From assembly GCF_048773025.1 (NCBI RefSeq), contig NC_133574.1, positions 12,851,501 through 12,915,500 of the forward strand: a stretch of DNA of 64,000 nt. The letters run 5' to 3'. The notes beneath the pieces were generated by a model. It saw nothing but the letters and a program-made list of their open reading frames with translations. It did no database searches and was not told where the DNA came from. Positions 1-14,900 of this stretch are shown piece after piece; within the stretch, counting starts at the first letter, position 1; each line of letters opens with the position of its first letter. The position numbers and the translations under genes are program-made. Origin of the DNA: Camelus bactrianus (taxonomy: Eukaryota > Chordata > Mammalia > Artiodactyla > Camelidae).

Positions 1-3000
1 GCAAGCAGAGCCGCACCAGGGTCACCGCTCTGCCTGCAGGGCTCTGCCTGCAGGACCCTGCCAGGCCCTCTCTGCAGCCTCCTCACAAAGGGCCCTCCTC
101 CGCACCGCAGGGGCTGCCCCTGTGCGCAAAGAGCCCTGGGGAGCTGGGCATCCCGGTGTCCTGTGGCGGAGCTGGCCAAGGGCTCCTGAGGGGACAAGGC
201 TGTCCTCAGAATGGACTCAGGCTCCGCTACAATCATCCCTATCCTCAGGGACGTCTGGATTTTACGTTCGCTACGGAACGCACCCTACCTGCGTGCTACG
301 GGAGTGTGACGTGGGGAGTCTCAACCCCACACCTGACACCAAAGGTACTATACAAGCTCGTGCGCAAAACCCCACTGTGTGCCATGAGACCGACGAGCAG
401 CTCTGACAGCTTCCAGGGCAGGCCCGACCCAGAGCAGAGTGGGGGACAAACACAACGTACGCACTCTGGTGGGCATTGGAATTCCCCCGCAGAGAAGGAG
501 GCATTTTCACGGCGGGCTCTTTCCCTTCCAGCCTCTATTCCCTACTACAAACGCACCATCTCCGAGAGCCAGGCTTTTCTGCCCAGACTACAACTGGAGG
601 CAGCGGCCAAGACACACTTAACTCCCGAGAAAAGACAGTGACGGGCTGTGACGTTTACCACACCCAGGAAGACTCAAAATTGCACAAAGCACACCGTACA
701 AAGCTGGAGGGAGGGCTTTGCCCCTTTTCCAGTTACCAGGATCTGAATGGACATTCTAAACAGGAGAATCACCTGGCCTGAGCAGGTAAACCTGTCAAAA
801 GAACGATGACACAGAAATCCGTCTCAGTGACCCAGGAGCAACCCCAGGTGCAGGAGGTCAGGAAGGAGTCAGCCGAGCCAGGAGAAGTCAGTGTGGAGCG
901 AGGGCTCACCCTACTCACGCTGTTTCGAGAAAAGCACAGTCAAACTCTGCGGGCCCCGGCTCCTAAACACACCCTCATGGCTCCTGCAGGCACCAGCCAA
1001 GGCGACGGGCTCCCGGGAGAAGCAGCCCACTGGCTCCTGGGCAAGAGTTTTGAGTCTGAAAAAGGCAGCGACACGCCATGCTAGACCCTTCACAGGACAC
1101 AAAGTCTGCAGACGAGGCCAGGAACGGCTGCCGGGAGAACGGGAAGATCACCTTTCCCAGGACGAGGTCCAACAGAGAATGACCACCCCACTTACATGGG
1201 CCTCCGGGGCCGCCGCTGGTGCGCGGGTGCTGCCGGGCCACTCTGGAGCCGCGCCAAGTCCCGCGTCGGCTAAAAACCAAAGAAAAGGATGGAGGATTAG
1301 GCTTTGCTGCGAAGACACTTCTGAAGCGATACAAAAGCTTTGCGCCTTCCTTCTTCCTTCCTTTCCCGTATCATACTCGTTTCTTGGAGGAACTGGATAC
1401 TGACCCCAGGAACTCCTGCATGCTAAGCCCGCATTCTCTCCACTGCTGAGCTACATATACCCTTCCCCCCAGAGCACACTAGTTTCTAGGCACAGAGAAC
1501 AAGAAATGCCAGCCACGTTCACTAACATACCCAGTGTAAAATAAGCTCGGTGTGCTCCACCAACAGAGGTCAGTGTTTTATGATCCGTCAGCTCCTGCGG
1601 AGCCAATTCTACAGTCCAAGTAGCATACTCCGGTTTTGTAATTTCGGGCTTAGTCGCCACTTCCTAGGAACACAAAAAAGATAAATCAGGAACCGAGATT
1701 CAGATCATGTGCATACGCTTAGTCAGTCAGGTAGACAAGAGTTATTTACCGAAGCTATCAGAACATAAGCCCTATCCTGGGAGAAGCTGGCATTACAAAT
1801 AAAAGGCCGATTCTTTCTCTGTTCATCCAGAGGCACAGGATCTATGAAAACAAATCAGCACAGAAATGTTTCAACAGCTCTACAAGTGAGGTGAACGGGT
1901 AAAGTAACGCCACAAAAGACAGGAGCGTCCGCTGCACGTGGATAGCTCAGGGAATGCTGGGAAGACCGCACTGTTTCATAAAAGAGAGATCTAGCGCAGA
2001 GGGGGGATGTGGAGGGGCTTGGGGGAAGGGCAGCCTGAGTAAAAGGAGCAGGTGGGAAACAGCGTAAGGCATTAAGGAAACTAGACCACTGTTACTGGCG
2101 GTGGAAGGGGAAGACAAATCATGCTGCCTTGAAAATGAAACATCACATAATTAATTTCAAGTGAGGACGGCTAAAACAAAAACCAACCCCAAGATACACC
2201 TAACTTTCCCAGGGATGAATTTCTTTTCAATATCCTGTAATAAACTGTAAGGGAACGACCCTGAAATAAAGAATGCTCACACAGACACTGGTTTCACAAC
2301 GTGAGTCTGGAAAATGAACACAAGTGCATTATCCAGTCCTACGGCATTAAGCACAGAATCACATCCTAAACTCTAAGTTAAAAGCATAAGTCAAAATTTC
2401 TCATCAGCAGAAGCAAACGTGAAAATGCACACTCAAACCAACCCCCGGTTTATGTCTCAGAATCCCCTGGTACTTATATAGACACACAAGGACATTAAAA
2501 TCAAGAGACTGTACCTCATCACAGGAAGATTCTCTTCCTCTCTCTTCTGTTAAGTGGCGCACAGACACACAATCTGTAAAATGTAGTTACAGGTACGTTA
2601 ATGAGAATATTCACGAATGTATATTAAAACCACCTTGTGCGTCTATCTACGTTCGTGGATGTGTCAAAACAAAAGTGGCAGAAAAGACTTTCAAAGAGTT
2701 AGAGAATTTTCAGAAAAAAATGCTTAAGTCATGGTTGGGATATATTTCAAACCAACTATTAATAGGAAAACACGTAAAAAGAATGGATATGAAAGTTGGG
2801 TTTGCGCACTATGTATTTCTAACATTTGAAGTTTGCTCTTGTTTGTGTTTTTCCTTTTCTTCTGTTTTTAAATGGAGGTACCGGGAATGAGCACACGGAA
2901 TTCGGCATGCTAAGCAAGCATTCTATTTACCACTAACCTATGTCCTTCCCCGAGTCAACTAGCTTCTCGGCATAGATAAAATAAAACACAAAACACTTTT

Positions 3001-3709
3001 TCACGGTTCACTGCCTTACAAAACATGTTAGATTGCTGAAGCGCAAAGATTTTTGAGGCCTTCTTCCCCGTATCACATTAAGTCTCACATCAGACCGAGT
3101 GGGAGACAGGTCTCAGGTCCCTTGACTGAAGAGACCACAGGCCCCGGGTTCGGGTGTTTCTTCCATAACCGATCATCGGCTGTGGAAGTTCAGGGCTCCA
3201 ATATCTGCATACAGTGACAGGGGCGGGCTTGTCCTACAGGGAGCCCGGAACGTGGTGTTTGTTGAAGGCCCGTGTGCAGAACCGACACGCCTGCCCTCCG
3301 TCAGAGGACCCTCTTTCCCTGTACAACAGACACCTCCCTCCCCAGGGCAGGACGGGGAAGACGCGGTCCATCAAGTGCGTCTGCTAAGGGACCAGAGGGA
3401 CACGGCCGTGAGCACAGTCACGGCCGCCCGTTCACGGGGAAGCCCCGGAGAGCATCCTGCCCTTCTTCTGCAGTGAATCCAGGAAGAAACAGAGGACTAT
3501 GCTTTCCTCTTACCGAGCGGAGCAGCTGGCGTTGGGGTCGAGATTGCACAGGGCACCAAGGGGGACCAGGTGCAGGTGCCAAGCTGGGCGACGAAGGCCG
3601 AACCCGGGGCAGGCCACGCAAGCTGGTCCTCGGAAATGTTGGGGCACTCCAGCCCACGGGGTGACCTTCAGGACAGAAGGGAGGTTTGGGTTGGATGACA
3701 GACACAAGC
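1..3709 (-). repeat. Array unit U1 (left part cut by window)
   Basis: About 90 percent of a unit. Exon-like segments on the minus strand: d 1196-1269 and c 1531-1663 (both open), b 2515-2573 (open), a 3514-3665 (two bases shorter than the 154-nt form, so out of phase). SINE B lies at 1385-1470 and SINE A at 2874-2951. Closest to U4, 12,330 bp away. Confidence 0.93.
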
Positions 3710-6700
3710 GCCAACAACGACAAGAGACGAAACCCAACGATGCAGCCGTCGGAACCGGGCACCCTCCCCTCCACCGGGTGCCCAGGGAGCAGCACGGAAC
3801 CACACGCTCTGCCCAGCCCTCTGGGGCCTGCCTGCAGCCTGGGCCGCACAGGGGGACACGGGGATACGACCCTTATGCCGCACGTCACCGCCGCCGCTGT
3901 CTCCAATTGGAGGAAGCCAAGGGTCCTCTTGCCCTAGGGGCTGCACACAGAGATTCCAGCACACGGGCAAACTAGCGCCTTCCTAACAGCCAGCCGCTCT
4001 GGGCAGGACGGCACTCCCCGCCAACTTCACCAGCTCAACGCAAGCTTGCCCGGAGAGGACCAGGAACACGGAGACGGGACGGAAGTGAAGAGCTCATTCT
4101 CCACACGAGCAAGCACAGCCGCACCAGGGTCACCGCTCTGCCTGCAGGGCTCTGCCTGCAGGACACTGCCAGGCCCTCTCTGCCCCCTCCTCACAAAGGG
4201 CCCTCTTCCGCCCCGCATTGGCTGCCCCTGGGCGCAAAGAGCCCTGGGGAGCTGGGCATCCCGGAGTCCTGCGGCGGAGCTGGCCAAGGGCTCCTGAGGG
4301 GACAAGGCTGTCCTCAGAAGGGACTCAGGCTCCGCTACAATCATCCCTATTCTCAGGGACGTCTGGAATTTACGTTCGCTACGGAACGCACCCTACTTGC
4401 GTGCTACGGGAGAGTGACGTGTGGAGTCTCAACCCCACACCTGACACCAAAGGGACTGTACCAGCTCGTGCGCAAAACCCCACGGTGTGCCATGAGACCG
4501 ACGAACAGGTCTGACATCTTCCAGGGCAGGCCCTACCCCGCGCAGGGTGGGGGAAAATCACAACGTACGCACTCTGGTGCGCATGGGAATACCCCCGCAG
4601 GGAAGGAGGCATTTTCACGGCGGGCTCTTTCCCTTCCAGCCTCTATTCCCTACTACAAACGCACCATCTCCGAGAGCCAGGCTTTTCTGCCCAGACTACA
4701 ACTGGAGGCAGCGGCCAAGACACACTTAACTCCCGAGAAAAGACAGTGACGGGCTGTGACTTTTACCACACCCAGGAAGACTCAAAATTGCACAAAGCAC
4801 ACCGTACAAAGCTGGAGGTAGTGCTTTGCCCCTTTACCAGTTAACAGGGTCTGAATGGACATTCTAAAAAGGAGAATCACCTGGCATGAGCCGGGAAACC
4901 ATTCAAAAGTACGATGACACAGAAATCCGTCTCAGTGACCCAGGAGCAACCCCAGGTGCAGGAGGTCAGGAAGGAGTCAGCCGAGCCAGGAGAAGTCAGT
5001 GTGGAGCGAGGGCTCACCCTACTCACGCTGTTTCGAGAAAATCACAGTCAAAGTCTGCGGACCCCGGCTCCTAAGCACTCCCTCATGGCTCCTGCAGGCA
5101 CCAGCCAAGGCGAAGTGCTCCCGGGAGAAGCAGCCCACTGGCTCCTGGGCAAGAGTTTTGAGTCTGAAAAGGCAGCGACACGCCATGCCAGACCCGTCAC
5201 AGGACACACAGTCTGCAGACGAGGCCAGGAACGGCTGCCGGGAGAAAGGGAAGATCACCTTTCCCAGGACGAGGTCCAACAGAGAATGACCACCCCACTT
5301 ACCTGGGCCTCCGGGGCCGCCACAGGTGGGCGGGCGCTGCCGGGCCACTCCGGAGCCGTGCCAGGTCCCGCGTCGGCTAAAAACCACAGAAAAGTATGGA
5401 GGATTAGGCTTTCCTGCGTAGACACTTCTGAAGAGAAACAAAAGCTTTGAGCCTTCCTTCCCTCCTTCCTTCCCCGTATCACACTCATTTCTTGGAGGAA
5501 CTGGATACTGACCCCAGGAAATCCTGCATGCTAAGCCCGCAATCTCTCCACTGCTGAGCTACATATACCCTTCCCCCCAGAGCACACTAGTTTCTAGGCA
5601 CAGAGAACAAGAAATGCCAGCCACGTTCACTAACTTACCCAGTGTGTAATAAGCTCTGTGTGCTCCACCAACAGAGGTCAGTGTTTTATGATCCGTCAGC
5701 TCCTGCGGAGCCAATTCTACAGTCCAAGTAGCATACTCCGGTTTTGTAATTTCGGGCTTAGTCGCCCCTTCCAAGGAACACAAAAAAGATAAATCAGGAA
5801 CCGAGATTCAGATCATGTGCATACGCTGAGTCAGTCAGGTAGACCAGTGTTATTTACAGAAGCTATCAGAACATAAGCCCTATCCTGGGAGAAGCTGGCG
5901 GTACAAGTAAAAGGCAGATTCTCCTCTCTGTTCTGCCAGAGGCTCAGGATCCATGAAAACAAATGAGCACCGAAATGTTTCAACAGCTCTACAACTGAGG
6001 TGAACGGGTACAGTAACGCCACAAAGGACAAGAGAGTCCGCTGCACGTGGATAGCTCAGGGAATGCTGGGAAGACCGCACTGTTTCATAAAAGAGAGATC
6101 CAGTACAGAGGGTGGATGTGGAGGGTCTTTGGGGAAGGGCAGCCTGAGTAAAAGGAGCAGGTGGGAAACAGCGTAAGGCATTAAGGAAACTAGAACACTG
6201 TTACTGGCGGTGGAAGGGGAAGACAAAACATGCTGCCTTGAAAATGAAACATCACTTAATTAATTTCAAGTGAGGACGGCAAAAAGAAGAACCAACCACA
6301 AGATACATGTAACTTTCGCAGGGATGAATTTCTTTTCAATATCCTCTAATAAACTGTAAGGGAAAGACCCTGAAAAAAAGAATGCCCACACAGACACTAT
6401 TTTCACAACGTGAGTCTGGAAAATGGACACAAGTGCATTATCCAGTCCTACGGCATTAAGCACAGAATCACATCCTAAACTGTAAGTTAAAAGCATAAGT
6501 CAAAAATTCTCATCAGCAGATGCAAACGTGAAAATGCACACTCACACCAACCCCCGGTTTATGACTCAGAAACCCCTGGTACTTATATAGACACACAAGG
6601 ACATTAAAAACAAGAGACTGTACCTCATCCCAGGAAGATTCTCTTCCTCTCTCTTCTGTAAAGTGGCGCACTGACACACCATCTGTAAAATGTAGTTAAA

Positions 6701-7819
6701 GGTACGTTAATGAGAATATTCACGAATGTATATAAAAACCACCATGTGGGTCTATCTCCGTTCGTGGATGTGTCAAAACAAAAGTGGCAGAAAAGACTTT
6801 CAAAGAGTTAGAGCATTTTCTGAAAAAAATGCTTAAGTCACGGTTGGGATATATTTCAAACCAGGTAGTAAGAGGAAAACACTTGAAAAGAATGGATATG
6901 GAACTTGGGTTTGCGCACTATGTATTTCTAACATTTGAAGTTTGCTCTTGTTTTAGTTTTTTCTTTTCTTCTGTTTTTAATTGGAGGTACCGGGAATGAG
7001 CACACAGAATTCGGGATGCTAAGCAAGCATTCTATTTACCACTAACCTATGTCCTTCCCCGAGTCAACTAGCTTCTCGGCATAGATAAAATAAAATACAA
7101 AACACTCTTTCACTGTTCACTGCCTTACAAAACATGTTAGTTTGCTGAAGCGCAAAGATCTTTGAGGCCTTCTTCCCCGTATCACACTAAGTCTCACAAC
7201 AGACCGAGTGGGAGACAGGTCTCAGGACCTTAGACTAAAGAGACCACAGGCCCCTGGTTCGGGTTTTTCTTCCATAACCGATCATCGGCTGTGGAATATC
7301 AGGGCTCCACTCGCCGCAGACACTGACAGGGGCGGGCTTGTCCTACAGGGAGCCCGGAATGTGGTGTATGTTGAAGGCCCATGTGCAGAACCGACAGATC
7401 TGCCCTCCGTCAAACGACCCTCTTTCCCTCTACAACAGACACCTCCCTCCCCAGGGCAGGACTGGGAAGACGCGGTCCATCAAGTGCGTCTGCTAAGGGA
7501 CCAGAGGGACACGGCCGTTAGCCCAGTAACGGCCGCCCGTGCACGGGGAAGCCCCGGAGAGCGATCTGCCCTTCTTCTGCAGTGACTCCAGGAAGAAACA
7601 GAGGACTATGCTTTCCTCTTACCGAGCGGAGCAGCTGGCGTTGGGGGCGAGGTTGCACAGGGCACCAAGGGAGACCATGTGCAGGTGCCAAGCTGGGGTA
7701 CGAAGGGCCACACCCGGGTCAGGCCACGCAGGCAGGTCCTTGGAAAGTTTGGGGCCCTCCGGGCCACGGGGTTACCTGCAGGACAGAAGGGAGGGCTGGG
7801 TTGGATGACAGACATAAGC
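3710..7819 (-). repeat. Array unit U2
   Basis: Segments: d 5303-5376 (open); c 5639-5771, whose acceptor CTAG has become TTGG; b 6624-6682 (open); a 7623-7775, one base short and with an in-frame TGA. SINE B 5493-5578, SINE A 6983-7060. Nearly identical to U5 over most of its length, but about 3878-3952 matches U3 instead. Confidence 0.95.
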
Positions 7820-10800
7820 GCCAACAACGACAAGAGACGGAACCCAACGCAGCAGCCGTCGGCACCGGGCACCCTACCCTTCACCGGGTGCCCAGAGAGC
7901 AGCACGGTGCCACACGCTCCGCCCAGCCCTCTGGGGACTGCCTGCAGCCTGGGCCGCACAGGGGGATACGGGGATACGACCCTTATGCCGCACGTCACCG
8001 CCGCCGCTGTCTCCAATTGGAGGAAGCCAAGGGTCCTCTTGCCCTAGGGGCTGCACACAGAGATTCCAGCACACGGGCAAACTAGCGCCTTCCCAACAGC
8101 CAGCCGCTCTGGGCGGGACGGCCCTCCCAGCCAACTACCCCAGCTCCACGCAAGCTGGCCCGGCGCTGACCAGGAACACGTAGACAGGACGGACGTGAAG
8201 AGCTCATTCTCAACACGAGCAATCAGAGCCGCACCAGGGTCACCGCTCTGCCTGCAGGGCTCTGCCTGCAGGACCCTGCCAGGCCCTCTCTGCAGCCTCC
8301 TCACAAAGGGCCCTCCTCCGCACCGCAGGGGCTGCCCCTGTGCGCAAAGAGCCCTGGGGAGCTGGGCATCCCGGTGTCCTGTGGCGGAGCTGGCCAAGGG
8401 CTCCTGAGGGGACAAGGCTGTCCTCAGAATGGACTCAGGCTCCGCTACAATCATCCCTATCCTCAGGGACGTCTGGATTTTACGTTCGCTACGGAACGCA
8501 CCCTACCTGCGTGCTACGGGAGTGTGACGTGGGGAGTCTCAACCCCACACCTGACACCAAAGGTACTATACAAGCTCGTGCGCAAAACCCCACTGTGTGC
8601 CATGAGACCGACGAGCAGCTCTGACAGCTTCCAGGGCAGGCCCGACCCAGAGCAGAGTGGGGGACAAACACAACGTACGCACTCTGGTGGGCATTGGAAT
8701 TCCCCCGCAGAGAAGGAGGCATTTTCACGGCGGGCTCTTTCCCTTCCAGCCTCTATTCCCTACTACAAACGCACCATCTCCGAGAGCCAGGCTTTTCTGC
8801 CCAGACTACAACTGGAGGCAGCGGCCAAGACACACTTAACTCCCGAGAAAAGACAGTGACGGGCTGTGACGTTTACCACACCCAGGAAGACTCAAAATTG
8901 CACAAAGCACACCGTACAAAGCTGGAGGGAGGGCTTTGCCCCTTTTCCAGTTACCAGGATCTGAATGGACATTCTAAACAGGAGAATCACCTGGCCTGAG
9001 CAGGTAAACCTGTCAAAAGAACGATGACACAGAAATCCGTCTCAGTGACCCAGGAGCAACCCCAGGTGCAGGAGGTCAGGAAGGAGTCAGCCGAGCCAGG
9101 AGAAGTCAGTGTGGAGCGAGGGCTCACCCTACTCACGCTGTTTCGAGAAAACCACAGTCAAAGTCTGTGGGCCCCGGCTCCTAAACACTCCCTCATGGCT
9201 CCTGCAGGCACCAGCCAAGGCGACGGGCTCCCGGGAGAAGCAGCCCACTGGCTCCTGGGCAAGAGTTTTGAGTCTGAAAAAGGCAGCGACACGCCATGCC
9301 AGACCCGTCACAGGACACAAAGTCTGCAGACGAGTCCAGGAACGGCTGCCGGGAGAAAGGGAAGATCACCTTTCCCAGGACGAGGTCCAACAGAGAATGA
9401 CCACCCCACTTACCTGGGCCTCCGGGGCCGCCGCTGGTGCGCGGGCGCTGCCGGGCCACTCCGGAGCCGTGCCAGGTCCCGCGTCGGCTAAAAACCACAG
9501 AAAAGGATGGAGGATTAGGCTTTCCTGCGTAGACACTTCTGAAGAGAAACAAAAGCTTTGAGCCTTCCTTCCCTCCTTCCTTCCCCGTATCACACTCATT
9601 TCTTGGAGGAACTAGATACTGACCCCAGGAAATCCTGCATGCTAAGCCCGCAATCTCTCCACTGCTGAGCTACATATACCCTTCCCCCCAGAGCACACTA
9701 GTTTTTAGGCACAGAGAACAAGAAATGCCAGCCACGTTCACTAACTTACCCAGTGTGTAATAAGCTCTGTGTGCTCCACCAACAGAGGTCAGTGTTTTAT
9801 GATCCGTCAGCTCCTGCGGAGCCATTTCTACAGTCCAAGTAGCATACTCCGGTTTTGTAATTTCGGGCTTAGTCGCCCCTTCCAAGGAACACAAAAAAGA
9901 TAAATCAGGAACCGAGATTCAGATCATGTGCATACGCTGAGTCAGTCAGGTAGACAAGAGTTATTTACAGAAGCTATCAGAACATAAGCCCTATCCTGGG
10001 AGAAGCTGGCGGTACAAGTAAAAGGCAGATTCTCCTCTCTGTTCTGCCAGAGGCTCAGGATCCATGAAAACAAATGAGCACCGAAATGTTTCAACAGCTC
10101 TACAACTGAGGTGAACGGGTACAGTAACGCCACAAAGGACAAGAGAGTCCGCTGCACGTGGATAGCTCAGGGAATGCTGGGAAGACCGCACTGTTTCATA
10201 AAAGAGAGATCCAGTACAGAGGGTGGATGTGGAGGGTCTTTGGGGAAGGGCAGCCTGAGTAAAAGGAGCAGGTGGGAAACAGCGTAAGGCATTAAGGAAA
10301 CTAGACCACTGTTACTGGCGGTGGAAGGGGAAGACAAAACATGCTGCCTTGAAAATGAAACATCACTTAATTAATTTCAAGTGAGGACGGCAAAAAGAAG
10401 AACCAACCACAAGATACACGTAACTTTCGCAGGGATGAATTTCTTTTCAATATCCTCTAATAAACTGTAAGGGAAAGACCCTGAAAAAAAGAATGCCCAC
10501 ACAGACACTATTTTCACAACGTGAGTCTGGAAAATGGACACAAGTGCATTATCCAGTCCTACGGCATTAAGCACAGAATCACATCCTAAACTGTAAGTTA
10601 AAAGCATAAGTCAAAAATTCTCATCAGCAGATGCAAACGTGAAAATGCACACTCACACCAACCCCCGGTTTATGACTCAGAAACCCCTGGTACTTATTTA
10701 GACACACAAGGACATTAAAAACAAGAGACTGTACCTCATCCCAGGAAGATTCTCTTCCTCTCTCTTCTGTAAAGTGGCGCACTGACACACCATCTGTAAA

Positions 10801-11930
10801 ATGTAGTTAAAGGTACGTTAATGAGAATATTCACGAATGTATATTAAAACCACCATGTGCGTCTATCTCCGTTCGTGGATGTGTCAAAACAAAAGTGGCA
10901 GAAAAGACTTTCAAAGAGTTAGAGCATTTTCTGAAAAAAATGCTTAAGTCACGGTTGGGATATATTTCAAACCAGGTAGTAAGAGGAAAACACTTAAAAA
11001 GAATGGATATGGAACTTGGGTTTGCGCACTATGTATTTCTAACATTTGACGTTTGCTCTTGTTTTAGTTTTTTCTTTTCTTCTGTTTTTAATTGGAGGTA
11101 CCGGGAATGAGCACACAGAATTCGGGATGCTAAGCAAGCATTCTATTTACCACTAACCTATGTCCTTCCCCGAGTCAACTAGCTTCTCGGCATAGATAAA
11201 GTAAAATACAAAACACTCTTTCACTGTTAACTGCCTTATAAAACATGTTAGTTTGCTGAAGCGCAAAGATCTTTGAGGCCTTCTTCCCCGTAACACACTA
11301 AGTCTCACATTAGACCGAGTGGGAGACAGGTCTCAGGACCTTAGACTAAAGAGACCACAGGCCCCTGGTTCGGGTTTTTCTTCCATAACCGATCATCGGC
11401 TGTGGAATATCAGGGCTCCACTCGCCGCAGACTGTGACAGGGGCCGGCTTGTCCTACAGGGAGCCCGGAATGTGGTGTATGTTGAAGGCCCGTGTGCAGA
11501 ACCGACAGATCTGCCCTCCGTCAAATGACCCTCTTTCCCTCTACAACAAACACCTCCCTCCCCAGGGCAGGACGGGGAAGACGCGGTCCATCAAGTGCGT
11601 CTGCTAAGGGACCAGAGGGACACGGCCGTTAGCCCAGTAACGGCCGCCCGTGCACGGGGAAGCCCCGGAGAGCGATCTGCCCTTCTTCTGCAGTGACTCC
11701 AGGAAGAAACAGAGGACTATGCTTTCCTCTTACCGAGCGGAGCAGCTGGCGTTGGGGGCGAGGTTGCACAGGGCACCAAGGGAGACCATGTGCAGGTGCC
11801 AAGCTGGGGTACGAAGGGCCACACCCGGGTCAGGCCACGCAGGCAGGTCCTTGGAAAGTTTGGGGCCCTCCGGGCCACGGGGTTACCTGCAGGACAGAAG
11901 GGAGGGCTGGGTTGGATGACAGACATAAGC
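7820..11930 (-). repeat. Array unit U3
   Basis: Segments: d 9414-9487 (open); c 9750-9882 with the same lost acceptor as U2 and U5; b 10735-10793 (open); a 11734-11886, one base short with a TGA. SINE B 9604-9689, SINE A 11094-11171. Its AT-rich half is almost the same as that of U2, while its first 1.5 kb matches U6. Confidence 0.95.
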
Positions 11931-14900
11931 GCCAACAACGACAAGAGACGGAACCCAACGCAGCAGCCGTCGGCACCGGGCACCCTACCCTTCACCGGGT
12001 GCCCAGAGAGCAGCACGGTGCCACACGCTCCGCCCAGCCCTCTGGGGACTGCCTGCAGCCTGGGCCGCATAGGGGGATACGGGGATACGACCCTTATGCC
12101 GCACGTCACCGCCGCCGCTGTCTCCAATTGGAGGAAGCCAAGGGTCCTCTTGCCCTAGGGGCTGCACACAGAGATTCCAGCACACGGGCAAACTAGCGCC
12201 TTCCCAACAGCCAGCCGCTCTGGGCGGGACGGCCCTCCCAGCCAACTACCCCAGCTCCACGCAAGCTTGCCCGGCGCTGACCAGGAACACGTAGACAGGA
12301 CGGACGTGAAGAGCTCATTCTCAACACGAGCAAGCAGAGCCGCACCAGGGTCACCGCTCTGCCTGCAGGGCTCTGCCTGCAGGACCCTGCCAGGCCCTCT
12401 CTGCAGCCTCCTCACAAAGGGCCCTCCTCCGCACCGCAGGGGCTGCCCCTGTGCGCAAAGATCCCTGGGGAGCTGGGCATCCCGGTGTCCTGTGGCGGAG
12501 CTGGCCAAGGGCTCCTGAGGGGACAAGGCTGTCCTCAGAATGGACTCAGGCTCCGCTACAATCATCCCTATCCTCAGGGACGTCTGGATTTTACGTTCGC
12601 TACGGAACGCACCCTACCTGCGTGCTACGGGAGTGTGACGTGGGGAGTCTCAACCCCACACCTGACACCAAAGCTACTATACAAGCTCGTGCGCAAAACC
12701 CCACTGTGTGCCATGAGACCGACGAGCAGCTCTGACAGCTTCCAGGGCAGGCCCGACCCAGAGCAGAGTGGGGGACAAACACAACGTATGCACTCTGGTG
12801 GGCATTGGAATTCCCCCGCAGAGAAGGAGGCATTTTCACGGCGGGCTCTTTCCCTTCCAGCCTCTATTCCCTACTACAAACGCACCATCTCCGAGAGCCA
12901 GGCTTTTCTGCCCAGACTACAACTGGAGGCAGCGGCCAAGACACACTTAACTCCCGAGAAAAGACAGTGACGGGCTGTGACGTTTACCACACCCAGGAAG
13001 ACTCAAAATTGCACAAAGCACACCGTACAAAGCTGGAGGGAGGGCTTTGCCCCTTTTCCAGTTACCAGGATCTGAATGGACATTCTAAACAGGAGAATCA
13101 CCTGGCCTGAGCAGGTAAACCTGTCAAAAGAACGATGACACAGAAATCCGTCTCAGTGACCCAGGAGCAACCCCAGGTGCAGGAGGTCAGGAAGGATTCA
13201 GCCGAGCCAGGAGAAGTCAGTGTGGAGCGAGGGCTCACCCTACTCACGCTGTTTCGAGAAAAGCACAGTCAAACTCTGCGGGCCCCGGCTCCTAAGCACT
13301 CCCTCATGGCTCCAGCAGGCACCAGCCAAGGCGACGGGCTCCCGGGAGAAGCAGCCCACTGGCTCCTGGGCAAGAGTTTTGAGTCTGAAAAAGGCAGCGA
13401 CACGCCATGCCAGACCCGTCACAGGACACAAAGTCTGCAGACGAGGCCAGGAACGGCTGCCGGGAGAACGGGAAGATCACATTTCCCAGGACGAGGTCCA
13501 ACAGAGAATGACCACCCCACTTACATGGGCCTCCGGGGCCGCCGCTGGTGCGCGGGTGCTGCCGGGCCACTCTGGAGCCGCGCCAAGTCCCGCGTCGGCT
13601 AAAAACCAAAGAAAAGGATGGAGGATTAGGCTTTGCTGCGAAGACACTTCTGAAGCGAAACAAAAGCTTTGCGCCTTCCTTCTTCCTTCTTTTCCCGTAT
13701 CATACTCGTTTCTTGGAGGAACTGGATACTGACCCCAGGAACTCCTGCATGCTAAGCCCGCATTCTCTCCACTGCTGAGCTACATATACCCTTCCCCCCA
13801 GAGCACACTAGTTTCTAGGCACAGAGAACAAGAAATGCCAGCCACGTTCACTAACATACACAGTGTAAAATAAGCTCGGTGTGCTCCACCAACAGAGGTC
13901 AGTGTTTTATGATCCGTCAGCTCCTGCGGAGCCAATTCTACAGTCCAAGTAGCATACTCCGGTTTTGTAATTTCGGGCTTAGTCGCCACTTCCTAGGAAC
14001 ACAAAAAAGATAAATCAGGAACCGAGATTCAGATCATGTGCATACGCTTAGTCAGTCAGGTAGACAAGAGTTATTTACCGAAGCTATCAGAACATAAGCC
14101 CTAACCTGGGAGAAGCTGGCATTACAAATAAAAGGCAGATTCTTTCTCTGTTCATCCAGAGGCACAGGATCCATGAAAACAAATCAGCACAGAAATGTTT
14201 CAACAGCTCTTCAACTGAGGTGAACGGTTAAAGTAACGCCACAAAGGACAGGAGCGTCCGCTGCACGTGGATAGCTCAGGGAATGCTGGGAAGACCGCAC
14301 TGTTTCATAAAAGGGAGATCTAGCGCAGAGGGTGGATGTGGAGGGTCTTTGGGGAAGGGCAGCCTGAGTAAAAGGAGCAGGTGGGAAACAGCGTAAGGCA
14401 TTAAGGAAACTAGACCATTGTTACTGGCGGTGGAATGGGAAGACAAATCATGCTGCCTTGAAAATGAAACATCACATAATTAATTTCAAGTGAGGACGGC
14501 TAAAACAAAAACCAACCCCAAGATACACCTAACTTTCCCAGGGATGAATTTCTTTTCAATATCCTCTAATAAACTGTAAGGGAACGACCCTGAAATAAAG
14601 AATGCTCACACAGACACTGGTTTCACAACGTGAGTCTGGAAAATGAACACAAGTGCATTATCCAGTCCTACGGCATTAAGCACAGAATCACATCCTAAAC
14701 TCTAAGTTAAAAGCATAAGTTAAAATTTCTCATCAGCAGAAGCAAACGTGAAAATGCACACTCAAACCAACCCCCGGTTTATGTCTCAGAATCCCCTGGT
14801 ACTTATATAGACACACAAGGACATTAAAAACAAGAGACTGTACCTCATCACAGGAAGATTCTCTTCCTTTCTCTTCTGTTAAGTGGCGCACTGACACACC

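Noticed and set aside
2675-2890. Recurrent 71-codon plus-strand frame reading AEKTFKELE in nearly every unit
   Set aside because: It begins at GTG, runs into the antisense of SINE A, and has no splice or start context. Its recurrence simply follows from the tandem repeat.
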